Below the pieces are notes generated by a model that saw nothing but the letters and a program-made list of their open reading frames with translations, did not search any database and was not told where the DNA came from. The position numbers were made by a program, and so were the translations under genes. From the NCBI GenBank assembly GCA_002917075.1, contig NTMA01000138.1:20631-84630 (forward strand): a DNA stretch of 64,000 nt. Direction: 5' to 3'. This DNA comes from Hawksworthiomyces lignivorus (lineage: Eukaryota; Ascomycota; Sordariomycetes; Ophiostomatales; Ophiostomataceae). Shown piece by piece: positions 45,435-56,605 of the stretch. Each line of letters opens with the position of its first letter. Within the stretch, counting starts at the first letter, position 1.

Positions 45435-46551
45435 GATGAAACGGAGTTGTCCGAAATTGGCTCCGTACTTCGGAATATATCGCTTTTAAAAAGTTGTTTT
45501 GTCGCCTTATATTGAAGAAAAACCAAATAAAAGAAAAACTATTTATAAGACATAAAGTTTGACGAATGGTGACTCAGGTCTATTTGATGCAACCGTCTGC
45601 TTGCTGCATTTTGATTTGATATGTCGCATAGCAAGACGAATGCACAATTAGTGTCCGGAAGCACACAGATCACGATGGTCAAGGGTTGTTCACTAACATG
45701 ACGCAGTGGGAACGGGTTAAAGAATCTTTCCTCATCGAGTTAAGAAGCTCATAGCTCTGATCAAAATGCCCCGGGATTTTGATGACTTCCCGACGAACGT
45801 TGTAAACCGAATAAACAGTATTGGTGATTATTATACGCTTTAGGTTGCTTATTTATGTACAGTTAGTTGACAGAACATCTCACACACAACAACCAGCGAC
45901 GACGACGTGCAGGCTGACGACGAGCCCTTCCGACTACAAAGTGACCTGGAGGGGTAGCTGGGATGTCAGGACTTGTCACCAAGTCGGCGGCTCGCCGTCG
46001 CTTCATGCCAGGCTCTGGCGGGAGGCAGAGGCGGTTGCCGGTGGTACTTGCCAGTGACGTTCGGGGGACAGTGCGGTACGGTAGGCCTTTCACCACAATG
46101 GTTTCGGCGTTCGGTTAAGTGGTGGTATTGTTTTCTACATCGGGGAGTAGGATATCCGAGTCTTCTTCAGTGGTCAGGACTGCGAAGGATTCGCAGGCGG
46201 GAAAGGGAAGGAGGAGGTCGGAAGGGAGGCGGTACGGGCCGCGCGGGCCGCCAGGGCGTCGGTGGCCCTGATTCCGGCAACAGCCATGGGATGAATTGGT
46301 TGTACAGTAATGAGATTAACGATTAATGATAATGGTGATGATTATTGACGGGTTTGTCTAAGATTATCAGAGCTCTCCAAGGATGATTAGCTTTGGCCCT
46401 CAAGGTAAGCGACTAAATTGAACAGCTTACCACCCTTACGATTTTGATACTAGCATTTTCGGTTGTGATAGCCCCAACTGCTCTGACAAATGCGCCTATT
46501 TTGCCTTGAGAGTCAGATCGACCTCGGAACTGAATTTATTTCGAAGCTCTA
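45435..46551. other. intergenic and remnant region
   Basis: No intact gene. 45860-46332 is a GC-richer island of decayed coding sequence related at its right border to 22719-22776. The rest is featureless. Confidence 0.5.
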
Positions 46552-46780
46552 GGAAGATGGAATTCTCAAGATTAAGAAGATTTCAGAAGAATCATGGAAG
46601 AATGTTGTCCAGGAGCTGACTGACCAGACGCTTTTCTGTTTCAACAACTCTTGGTATATGGGGTCGAACATTCCCGGCAAGAAGAGAGAGCCGTTGGACT
46701 CCGTCGGCGGCGGTCCTGCATACTGTACCGCCATCAAAGATGTTTTAAAGTCTGGTCGGCCTTTGATGTCGTACGGATAG
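46552..46780 (+). pseudogene. C-terminal fragment of a flavin monooxygenase (Baeyer-Villiger type)
   Basis: The frame reads VQELTDQTLFCFNNSWYMG then SNIPGKKREPLDSVGGGPAYC and ends at a TAG at 46778. The SWYxGxNIPGK block and the following GG...Y are diagnostic of the C-terminal part of fungal cyclohexanone-monooxygenase-like enzymes. An in-frame TAG precedes it at about 46549 and no FAD/NADPH-binding domains are found upstream. It is an isolated relic of a larger gene that was deleted or decayed. Confidence 0.7.
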
Positions 46781-47797
46781 AATCTAGTAAAGAGGGGAAA
46801 CCAGCACCTGCAGCAGTGGTCGCATTGTTTTAATTAGATCTCAGTCTAAGGTAGTTACTATGTAAAGTACGCACCGTCCCATTCAACTATGCCTTTAACC
46901 ACTGTCCAGTTTGACCTCCTATACAGATTCTCACGTTTGAAAGATTCATTTTATCTTGAAACTTCGTATGCATCCAAAATGTATTTCTGTGTATATGACG
47001 TTATCATTACGTACGTTGAACCAGGCCCTCGAGGATGTATGAATAACTCCTACACATAAAGGTCAGGTTGATTGACATCTCTTTACGAGCTTTTCACATG
47101 ACTCAGTGAGATATACCATCCGTAGAATTTCCAATGTGCCACGAAAGACTAACCAAAAGAAGGGGCTTGCCCAAAGAACTCACTTCTAATCCATGCGCTG
47201 GAGGCAGATAGCAAATCAACGGAAATGGCACATGAATCATGTGCCAATGCGGGGGAAGGCATCCAACAGTCAAATGTCCATACTCAGATGTGACAAATGG
47301 GGTGTTTGAATGATACTAACCCTAAAACGGCGTCGAAAACTAGGCGGGATCTAGGGTCTGGGGTAGGTCAGGTTATGAGAGGGTCTGAATCTAGTATTGG
47401 GCGAAGGCATGCTTGTCACGCGCGTACCTGTGCAGAAGTAAACGTAACTCAGCGTTTGTAGAATAAGCCCAGCAGGCTTTAGTTTGTGCCTGCTCACCGC
47501 GAAGTTTACCGCTCTTGGAAGAGGTTCAAAACCCCGGCCTCATTCAGAGCCATGTAGCGTACATCTCTACTACGCAGGTCCGCCAAGATGAAATCTAGTA
47601 GCGCCTGTCGACCCCGAAGGGTTTTGGAGAAGCTGGGCATTTATATAAATAGCCTTATCCTCCGACGCATTTTTTAACTGCCTTACACTCTGGAAGACAA
47701 GTCTTGTGCAGGTGAATATTTTACCATATTAATTTCCTACGCTATCTGATCATTCTTCATTTCTTGAGCAAAAAAACCCGCGAAAAACACAGACAAG
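46781..47797. other. intergenic region without supportable gene
   Basis: About 1 kb with no frame of interest. A GGTTCAAAACCCC word near 47520 looks T-arm-like, but no tRNA can be folded around it. The last 200 bp presumably held the promoter of the MFS gene. Confidence 0.5.
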
Positions 47798-50063
47798 ATG
47801 GCCAGGTCCGAGAAGGCAGAGACTGAAAAAATTGAAACTTCTGAGGGCTACATAGGTGACACACTAACTGACAATAGCAACTCTGAGATCCCTCTAGGAT
47901 ACTAGACTTCTTTTCAGTTTCTCGGATCTGTTCTAGCCATTGTCCTTCTCGCCAACAATCTATTTATAGGATATTCAATGCCAGTAAGTGAGCCGCCCAT
48001 CTTGAAGTGTCTTTAGCAAGACGCCACCTTTCCTAACGACGGACAATCTAGGCCAAGATTTTGTCGGTTATTAGTGCTGACATTGGTATGTACCTTGCTC
48101 ACGCCACTTCCGTTCCAACAGTGCATGCAATAATCCGCTTACGTCTTTCGAAATTAAGGAGGCGCCTCGCAAATCTCTCTGGTCTCTCTGGTTCTCACTC
48201 TTATCAAAGGTGTTGGCCTTCTGCTGGTTGGCAGCATTAGCGACGTCGTCGGTCGGCGGTATTTCTTGATCGGCGGCCAGCTGTTCAACTTTCTGGGTGC
48301 CTGCATCGCCGCCAGGGCACAAAACGTCAACACCCTCATCGGTGCCAGTGCACTAGTGGGGCTAGGTCAGACCACGCAGGTCATTTACCCACTGCGTATC
48401 CAGGAGATTGTGCCAAACAAGTATCGTGGCCTCAGCCAAGGCTTTATTTCATTTGCTGTCTTCCCAACGATTGCTTTGGGGCCCGCATTTGCTCGCTTGA
48501 TGGTTGCCAACCCAAAATTTGGCTGGAGGTAAGAGCACGTCGGACGGTGCAATTTGACGCAGGTCCAAAGAACGTTCAGTTAACAGTGCTCGCTCTCGAG
48601 GGCCCTCTACTGGCTTGATCAATCACTGTCGGCATCTCTTTTGTTCTCTTTGCCTGTTGTTATTTCCCGCCAGGCTTTTCCGAGCTCCAGGGTGGCAGGT
48701 TTTCAAAGAGAGCACAACTTCGCCGTATCGATTATGGCGGTTTCGTTCTCTATGCCGGAGGGCTAGTTTGCCTTCTTCTGGCACTCTGTCAGTTATATTG
48801 TGCACCTTGCTCGCTAAGGAACGTTCGACTAACTTTTCTTAGCTTGGGGAGGCAGCAAATTTGCATGGTCTAGCGCTGCCACCATCTCCATGCTCGTCGT
48901 CGGGGTTGTCGTGCTGATTCTATTTGTTCTTTATGGTACGTTATCTTCTAGTGATGGATGGGCACATCATCTTACTAAGAACCGCGACGGCTAGAAATTT
49001 ACGCCCCGCTTGGAACACCTCTGCTCCCAATGAGTCTCTTCAAGATCCGCAGCTTTGTTGTTGCAGTCATTGTAGGCTCCTGTGGCCAAATGTCTTGGTA
49101 TGCCCTCAATTTACTGTGGCCCTACCATATTCAAGAACTTTATACCACCGACAACGTTATTGTTGGCTGGATGTCGGTAAGTGAATAAGCCATTCCTAAC
49201 GAAGAAAAGGAGAGCACTATTTCAACTAACGAAGAACTAGTGTGCTACGGGCATTGCTCTCGCTACGGGCGAGCTCATTACAGTTTTTTTTTTGCAAGAA
49301 AGGAGGCCATCTCAAGATACAGATGTTCGTATCCGTCGCTCTCTTGACAACTTTCAGCGGTGCCATGTCGATCGCCAACCAGCACCGAGAAGGCCTTGCC
49401 GTCGCCATATGTAATTCTGTCACCCCCACTCCTATTTTTCTTCTTCCACACACTGTGAGAGGTCGTTGACATAGTATAGATGACCACGAGCGTTGGCTTC
49501 TGCGTCGGCTGGATTGAGCTTATTACAATTGTGGTTGCTACTCTCGTGATCCCCCCCGAGCAAATCGGTGCTGGCTCTGCCTTTTTTGCGTCGACACGAG
49601 CCGTGACTGGTACCATTGTTAGTAAGTAAACGAGCCGGTCATATCTTATGGATCTGTACACTTACACCACTGCTATGTAGCGAGCATTTATCTCGCCATC
49701 TACAACAATCGGTACAAGGCCTCGATGACTCCTGATATTACCAAGGCCGTAGAGGCAGCGGGCCTGCCACAGTCTAGCCTGGATCAGCTCTTTAAGGCGA
49801 TTTCTAGCGGCACAGCGGCTGCTTTGAATTCCGTTCCTGGTTTCACTTCGGAGATTGGGTCCGCTATGGTCGAAGGCAAAAAGACAGCATATGCCACCGC
49901 TCTCGGCGACGTCTACCTTACAAGCATCGCATTCGGCGGCATTACTTTAATCTCAATCTTTTTTGTCAAGAATGACATTGAAACACAGTTCACTAGCTTT
50001 GTAAATAAGACTGTTTCTCACGTTACTAAGACGTCTAAGAAAATAGTAAAAGAAGAGGTTTAA
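47798..50063 (+). pseudogene. TRI12-type MFS exporter, broken
   Basis: Relic of a 14-TM drug/siderophore/toxin efflux transporter (TRI12-like MFS). Approximate exons: 47798-47983, 48052-48085, 48159-48528, 48601-48787, 48843-48935, 48995-49176, 49241-49410, about 49480-49622, about 49680-50063. Family blocks: FLGSVLAIVLLANNLFIGYSMP, VGLLLVGSISDVVGRRYF, IQEIVPNKYRG, CGQMSWYALNLLWPY, and GAMSIANQHREGLAV. Lesions: an in-frame TAG at 47903-47905 (where an aromatic residue is expected), a one-base shift near 48615-48622, and a shift at a 10-base T run at about 49284-49293. The junction near 49410-49480 also does not splice cleanly in frame. Not functional as read. No toxin biosynthetic genes are beside it. 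Confidence 0.8.
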
Positions 50064-50243
50064 TTAAGTTTTATTTAACATCTAGTTATTATACGAAATA
50101 AGATCTTTTGACAAAAGACTTTCAGTTACTATACAAAAACGGTCTGTGTTTATTTTAACATTCTATACATCTATCCGTAGTTTTGTTTTGTTGTGTTTGT
50201 CCGTCTTCTTAGGTCTACGTTCCTGGCCTGGTCGGGCCATAAT

Positions 50244-50406
50244 TGTAAGGGTTCTGGCGACGGGGGCCGCTCAAGTGAGGGGTTGACACTTCTGACCGTT
50301 GCACCAAAAGATGCGTACGAAATAACACGACAGTGTTATTCCGTCAACCCCTGCTTATAAGCCCTAGGCACGGCCTAGGCTATACCCCAGGCCCTAGCCC
50401 GTGACA
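50244..50406. mobile_element. solo-LTR-like element with 5-bp target duplication
   Basis: 163-bp element starting TGTAAGGG and ending CCCGTGACA (TG...CA ends). It is flanked by identical ATAAT at 50239-50243 and 50407-50411. This is the footprint of LTR-retrotransposon integration followed by LTR-LTR recombination; a non-autonomous TRIM-like element is the alternative. GC-rich inside AT-rich surroundings. Confidence 0.72.
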
Positions 50407-51129
50407 ATAATTGTAATAAAAATATTTAAACTTTTTTAGATTATTTAATAATAATAAATTTTAATTTATTGAATTTTTTTTTAATTGAAATATAATTAAA
50501 CAATATAAAATGTTATAAATATAATATAATTATATAATTTAATAAAACTATAACTTTAATATTTGTTAAACCTGACACGGTATTACTACGGTGGATTCTT
50601 AGACCTACTACTTACATAAACATCACTGTTATATAGGTTGAAGTTTTCTGAGCAGGAGGGTATAACTTACTAATCAGTAGGTTAGGATCTGGTCTAGTTA
50701 TGACCTAAAATAGTATGGAGTGATTGGAAGGCTTGTCTACCCTCGACGTCTGCCTACCCTCGAGGGTGTTTTGGTGTAGACCGTTGGGCTGACAGGGGGT
50801 ATTGCCATAATGGTGAGTCGATTTTTAATTTTTCCCATACAAAAATAGTTTTACGGAAAAATAATTTCGTGAACACCTTGGTCTTTTCCAAAGTTCTAAG
50901 TACCAAGACGACGGTGGGACTATGAGAAGTAGAAAATTCTCTTCTCAACAGTCCCACATTGGTCCCTATAACTATACTAGTTAATTAATTATTGAATATA
51001 AAAATTTAGTGTCAAATTTCACTATATTATAAGACCTTACAGGCCCTACATGCCCCACAAGGCCCCAGTCAATTAGTGCTTACTCTGCTGTGACCTGTTG
51101 CTATATTACACTGTTACAATAAACTGTGT

Positions 51130-51440
51130 ATAAGGTGATCGGTCTTATAGTTTATGTTCGTATAAGAACTGAACGTGTGTATCACTGTATACAGATGAAG
51201 ACACTGAATGAGAAAAATGTTCTATATAGTCTTGTAGATTCAGACAAGCGGTAACGACTGGATCGTTACCGTAAACTATCTAAGCTATCTAGGTAGGGAG
51301 CGTGTTATTATATAGTCGTACAACATCAGTTGTACATCAGTCGGGAACATCAGTCCAGAACTGATGTTCCAGCAACCTCAGTTCAACATCAGTCCTCAAC
51401 ATCAGTCCTCAACTGATGTTGGGTTACGTAATCCTCTTGG
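51130..51440. repeat. dispersed repeat, copy 2 (with short ACATCAGT array)
   Basis: Same orientation and order as 8500-8770: a TTTATGTTC segment, GGTAACGACTG(G)ATCGTTA, TATCTAGGTAGGGA(G/A)CGTG, then an array of (A)ACATCAGT words where copy 1 has (A)ACATCATT. A diverged transposon or LTR family. Confidence 0.65.
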
Positions 51441-51570
51441 TATAGAATTCCTAATGTAATACTGGTTGTTACGTTTTTTGTTTAACGTTGGGTTTAAAAC
51501 TGTGTCTTTGTTGTATATTTAAGCTTATTAGAAACTTAGCATCCGTCAAAGCGACATACCAAGTTATTGT

Positions 51571-53276
51571 TTATAAATTCTTGATCTCGTATCTACGCCG
51601 TAAGTATTCTCCATACCTTAGGAGCAGAAACGGAATCGGCAATATGGCCACGCCAATAAACGCCAACAGACTATTCCCCCAGCCTAAACCCAGGCGAGAA
51701 AATAGCTTTAGACCCGCCAGCGGCAGAAAAGCACCACCCAAGGACCGAAAGAGCGTATTGGCCGCCAGCGCACTTGCCGCGTGAATCGTGTAGGTGTCAA
51801 TCAGATACGTGATGATAGTCAAAAAAATCACCGTGTTGCCGACGCCAATCAATCCCATACCAACAATTGGGACAATCCAGTGGGTCTTATAGTAGGAGGA
51901 CCAGCCGTACGTGAACAAACCCGCAGGCAGCAAAAAACCGCCAATTGGAAGTGTTAATATGCGAGCTTCGGGCTTTATAAGACCTTCGCTTTTCGCCATC
52001 TGCCTCTTAAGCAGTCGGTCCGAGGTGAAACTGATGAATATAAGGCCTAAAAGAGAGCCTACTCCAATGCCGAGGTATGCAAGACCAGCTATATTCGGAG
52101 AGAAGCCATACGACTCGTTAAATACCTCGGTGATCGACGAGAACATGAGGTACAGGTATCCGTAAACAACGGCCAGGTAGAAGGCGCTGATAGCGCCGAT
52201 TGGAGTCAAGAACAACAGCCTCAAAGGTCGCACGATGCTAAGTCTTATCAGTGCGCCGGGGGAGAGACCCTTGTCGAGCTGGTGGCGGATGTGCGGGTTC
52301 CCTGTCTGTTGTCGCAATCGGATGACTTTTCGCTGTAGCAAAATTGGCGCGTAGGTTTCCTTAGCTAGAAAGAGGAAGACGATGCTCACAAATCCTGCCA
52401 CGATTGCTATGAGCCAGAAGACCCATCGCCATCCCTTGGCTGTAGCAAGAAAACCGCCTGCGACGGGACCTATAACGGGCCCTAGAATAGGACCCACAAT
52501 AAATAGAGCCATAAATCGTCCTCTCCGCACCTGGGGCACCATATCGGCAATGGATGCGCCGCCGTTTGTTGTCGGGCAGGAGCCAAAGAAGCCGGTGACG
52601 AAGCGGAACGCGATCAAGGAGTTGAGAGACGGGGCCATGGCGCATGCTACGTGAAAGGCGATAAAGCCAAGATTGCATAGGTTATAAATGACGACACGCC
52701 CGTAAATTTCGGATAGGGGTGCGAAGATCATGGGGCCTAGTCCGAGCTGTTACGCCTCGTCAGCTGTGTTTCCGTATACTTCTATTATTATCCCTTCTAA
52801 CTCCTACCCCTAAGACGTAGATGGACACTACTAAGGCTTCCAACACCTGGTTGTCGCTCCCGAATTCGGACATGATAGCTGGCACTGCAGGAGCAACAAT
52901 AGCTATAAAAATAGCACATTAAAGTCAACAATTCAGACACTTCTAGCTCGCTAATCCCAATTCTGCTAAGGAGAGATGAAGAAGACTTACAGGAAGCCAG
53001 GGGAATTAGGAAAGCTAGAAAGCTTAAAAGTCCTGCATATAAATCTGTTCTCCAGGCGGGCCAGTTGTACGGATTTTCGAGGTCGTCGTCGCCATCCCAC
53101 CCAATGATTATATCTGAACTGTTGGCGAATTTCTCTGGGGATTGGTTGTCTTCTCGAATACCGGCCTCGGCGTTCTGGCGATGAGCGTTGGCGGATCCTT
53201 CTGGCGATAAGTCGTGTGGGCCACGCAGCGACGTATTGATGTTGGTGGCCTCGGCCAAATCTTGTTCGTTAACCAT
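51571..53276 (-). CDS. MFS multidrug/polyamine transporter (DHA1 family)
   Basis: Plasma-membrane drug:proton antiporter with 12 spans. Exons 53276-52991, 52902-52808, 52746-51571; 518 aa. The hydrophilic N-terminus ends in the family block GWDGDDDLENPYNWPAWR. Then SEFGSDNQVLEALVVSIYVLG (TM2), APLSEIYGR (motif A region), FFGSCPTTNGGASIADM, and the antiporter motif C GPILGPVIGPVAGGFL in TM5. The central loop is GNPHIRHQLDKGLSP, and the C-terminal half ends LLRYGEYLRRRYEIKNL. The first intron (donor TCC-T|GTAAGT) is 88 bp, the second 61 bp. Flanked by repeats on both sides; no pathway partner next to it. Substrate unknown. Confidence 0.92.
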
Positions 53277-55140
53277 GTGATCTTCTGAAATGACACTGGG
53301 GAAGGTCTTCTATATTTTCAGCAAAAGAACTCTGAGACCAGTCTTGGACGTAGGAATTACTCTAAACATTTTCAAATCAACATGTGTCTGTTGGGCTTTG
53401 GTGATTTAAATAGTTCCTCTCGAACAACGAGAGCAGTCCTGAAAACGAGGCAGTACATGTAGGGCCGTAACAATTGTCTCTGAGCCACACAAACGGAGAA
53501 CGGTTTGACCCGTAGACTGCAGTCTCACTGTAAGGTCGCCGCACTAATGCGGTACGACTTCGAAATACCGGAGATAGAAATAAACAGCTTATATATCCGG
53601 CGTTATGGACTTTATGTCCGCCATCATGCATTAAGAATATCACCCAACGGGCATGATCTTGCTCTCAAACATGAAATATCTTTCTGCAACCCTACGCCCC
53701 ACAGGAAGTGATAAGCTTGTACGTTCCTGATTGGTACGGCTAGTTGCAGTAGTAACTACCGCAGCGTCTAGTTACCGATAAGAGATAGCGTTACAAAGAA
53801 GGCGGTACTGCATGCATTCCCTGGCTCGCCTCCATTCTCGAGACTAGACAGCTGCCTGTTGCTTCGAAAGAGTACATGGTTGAACGGGTTCTCGGGATTC
53901 TTTACTATCCATGCATTCGGACGTAACGTGTCGCACAACCCGATTATACTATTCGGTACGATAGCGGCTTCTGAGCTCTACGTCCGGAGAACGAGCCAGA
54001 GACAGATATTCTAGTATACACATATTCGCTTGCGAAAATCGGAGGATCCATCGGATCTCTCTGTGCCTACCTAGCATTCTTTCTTCGTCTACAGCTATGA
54101 TACTCTTGTGCTCCCTTTTTGTGAGACCTTCGATCCCGCAAGTTCCTAGATAATATTTACAGACACGAGGAACAGAACGAGGTGGCTCGTATGTATAGCT
54201 TCAGCGAAAGACCAGCAGTTAGCGGAGAAGGACATGACAGTCCTGGGGAACGACGGCCTTCTCAATCACCGCCAACCGAAGACACCACTCGCAACAAGAC
54301 GTGTGGTGGTCCAATCACCAAGAATATACGACGACGACGGAGCGGCACTTAATCCGACAACACAACCAGAGGCACCATAACACCATAGGAGGCGACGTAA
54401 AACATACAAGAAGGAGCGGGCAAGTAGAAGGATTGTAGGGCAGTTGTCAGAGTTTGGATTGCTGCCAGAACGAGGAGCAGTGTCACTCTATGTAGCCGAC
54501 GTGCAACATTCCTTAAACACGATCAAGACAAGCACGGCAAGCACGCGGAGTGGTAGGCCGTCGAAAGGCAGGCAACAGTCAAGGCGGCAAAGCCCGGTGG
54601 CGTATCGAAGAGCCCGAGGACACAGATAAAAGAGAGACAAGTTGACTTTACGGATCTGCGCGGTCTTGGCCGGTCTCGTCTGAGATAGTAAGGACACGGT
54701 TTTGGCGTTATACATCTAGTGAGCAGATACAAATGTGATATATAGGATAGAGCCGTTAAGAGAATTTGCTCTATTCTACGTAAGGAGGAAGTAACTAGCA
54801 TAGCAGATATGTCAAGGCACTTTATAGTAGGATAAACGGTTAGTTCTAGTTTCACTAAGTACTACTTCTTCTGTACAACCCGGCGGTAACCCTGCACGGT
54901 AATACTACATATGTATAATTACATTTTTTACAATGGATGCTGACCTCATTAAGCCCTTAAGTGCCTCTTGTCTGACTTGTACTTTCTCTCTTTTGTCATT
55001 CTATCTTTCCTTACTGTTACTAGGCCATTAGGGTTAGGATTTAAAAAAATATTTAATTAAACATAAGTTAATTAATTTGATCAAAATCAAGTCACAATTT
55101 TACCGTCCTCCATCAAACGTTCGACTACTCTCTACTTCGT

Positions 55141-55286
55141 TGTGGTACATTTGTCTATTCTAGTATATTATTGGCGCTAGCCCTCTTATGGTGCTATCCC
55201 TATACATATACCAGTACACTTATTCTGCCACGTTTTACCGCCCTCCCAGGTTTCAACTTAGGTCCTTTCCGTCCTATTTCGTAACA
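55141..55286 (-). repeat. LTR-like repeat, inverted copy
   Basis: Reads TGTTACGAAATAGGACGGAA on the minus strand from 55286. It aligns over about 145 bp with 63395-63543 in the opposite orientation, sharing CCAATAATATACTAGAATAG and AGACAAATGTACCAC. It is followed on the same strand by AT-rich DNA. Confidence 0.75.
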
Positions 55287-56341
55287 CTCTACAGTGTGGT
55301 GAGGTGTTGTAGCCCAATAATATTAATAAAAAATGATAAATAATAAAAATAAAATCAATATATTGAAACTTAAAACTATTTAATTAAAAACAAATAACTA
55401 AAACATCTACAACGTCGATTAAAAAAACAAAAATAAATTATAATTAACAACATAATACATCGACTTTGTTAAGAAGCGACTTATAGATCAGATAGAGACA
55501 GTAGGAGAGTGAGAAGTTTTTTTTAACAACGTACAAAAGTGGTAGAATCTAAAACTGAATCTTAGTCGACTCTTTTAAAAGGATTTTCGACTAAAGGTTT
55601 TAAAGGGCCAATACAGTGTCTATATCAAAGCGGACGCGGTGCATCCGCACTATATTTACTTCCCAGAGCTAGGCACGTACGGGGTCCCATGCTCTGTCAC
55701 GGGACCGCGAGGTCATGACAGACTTAAAGAACCGGCCGCTGAACAAAGACCTTCCATGGGTGCAAAAGCGTCTAACGGCAATGCCGGTATTTCAACCACA
55801 CGTCCTGTTTCGCCTGTACGTAAAAATATACTATCTACCAGAGGAGGAACGGCCTCTTATTCCAAGGGAAAAAAAAGAGGAAGAAGAGGAGGCGGCAGAA
55901 AGAAGATCGGGAAGCCGGACCGTATTGTCTTTATACATACACATCTTTGGGGAAATCTTATATAAGGCTCTACAACTTATTCTAAGCAAGACATATTTTC
56001 GTCTTAGTTGCCGGCTGCCTAGTATTCTGAAGAGCTGTGGCCCACTAATACGACGGAGTAAATGTGTGGGCGATTATAAGATTGACTTCATTTGCGCAGG
56101 TGCAACCCAAACAATAATACAAGATGGACTAAAACAAAGTTGAATTATACAAATCTGATGTAGTCCGACATCCTGGCGTAGTCAGGGAGGCCTGAGAATG
56201 GTGCCTAGAGGCTGGTGGCCCCAGAATTCCAAAAACCATAAGATACTTATCACCTTAGGTTTATATCAGGTCTTCTCTCATATACGAGAACCCATGATCC
56301 ATTTTGAGTCAAGAAGGAAATGCGACAGCCATAAAAAAATA

Positions 56342-56605
56342 TCAGGCGAATGCTTCAGTGATAAAACTCCGTGCGTCGCTCGACACCAAGATGGTTTTCT
56401 CAAAGCTCTGCAGGATCTTGGTAAACTTCTCGGCCAGGTCCGAGCACTGCAGTTTCTGCAGCATGGCCCACGCGTTGCGGCTGATGGCCAACGTGGTGCC
56501 GTCGGCCGAGACGTCGGCGACCGAGCCGATGGTGGCGGGGCTGCCGCTCTCTATCCACACATTTGCAGCATCCGTGCTTCACACCTGGTGTTGCAGGACG
56601 TCTAG
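56342..56605 (-). pseudogene. GC-rich C-terminal fragment of an unknown protein
   Basis: The minus frame reads ANVWIESGSPATIGSVADVS then GTTLAISRNAWAMLQKLQCS and LAEKFTKILQSFEKTILVSS, ending at a stop near 56342. The composition is gene-like in AT-rich surroundings. An in-frame TGA lies just upstream and no start or partner exon is seen, so it is likely the tail of a decayed gene. Family not recognised. Confidence 0.35.

Larger units (their letters stand above)
50064..51570. repeat. repeat-rich, partly AT-rich region
   Basis: Contains the solo-LTR-like element (50244-50406), a very AT-rich tract (50407-50580) and, at 51130-51440, sequence related to 8500-8770. No gene. Confidence 0.6.

Noticed and set aside
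47490..47560. Possible tRNA (GGTTCAAAACCCC word)
   Set aside because: No matching acceptor stem, A-box or anticodon arm can be placed around it.
51300..51430. CRISPR-like short repeats (ACATCAGT)
   Set aside because: Units are 8-10 bp, irregular and partly self-complementary in a eukaryotic genome; a repeat-family array, not CRISPR.
55639..56143. Overlapping 108- and 142-codon frames
   Set aside because: Two frames share the same purine-rich tract, there are no motifs, and both lie within a repeat-rich region; not supported as a gene, mentioned only in the regional note.
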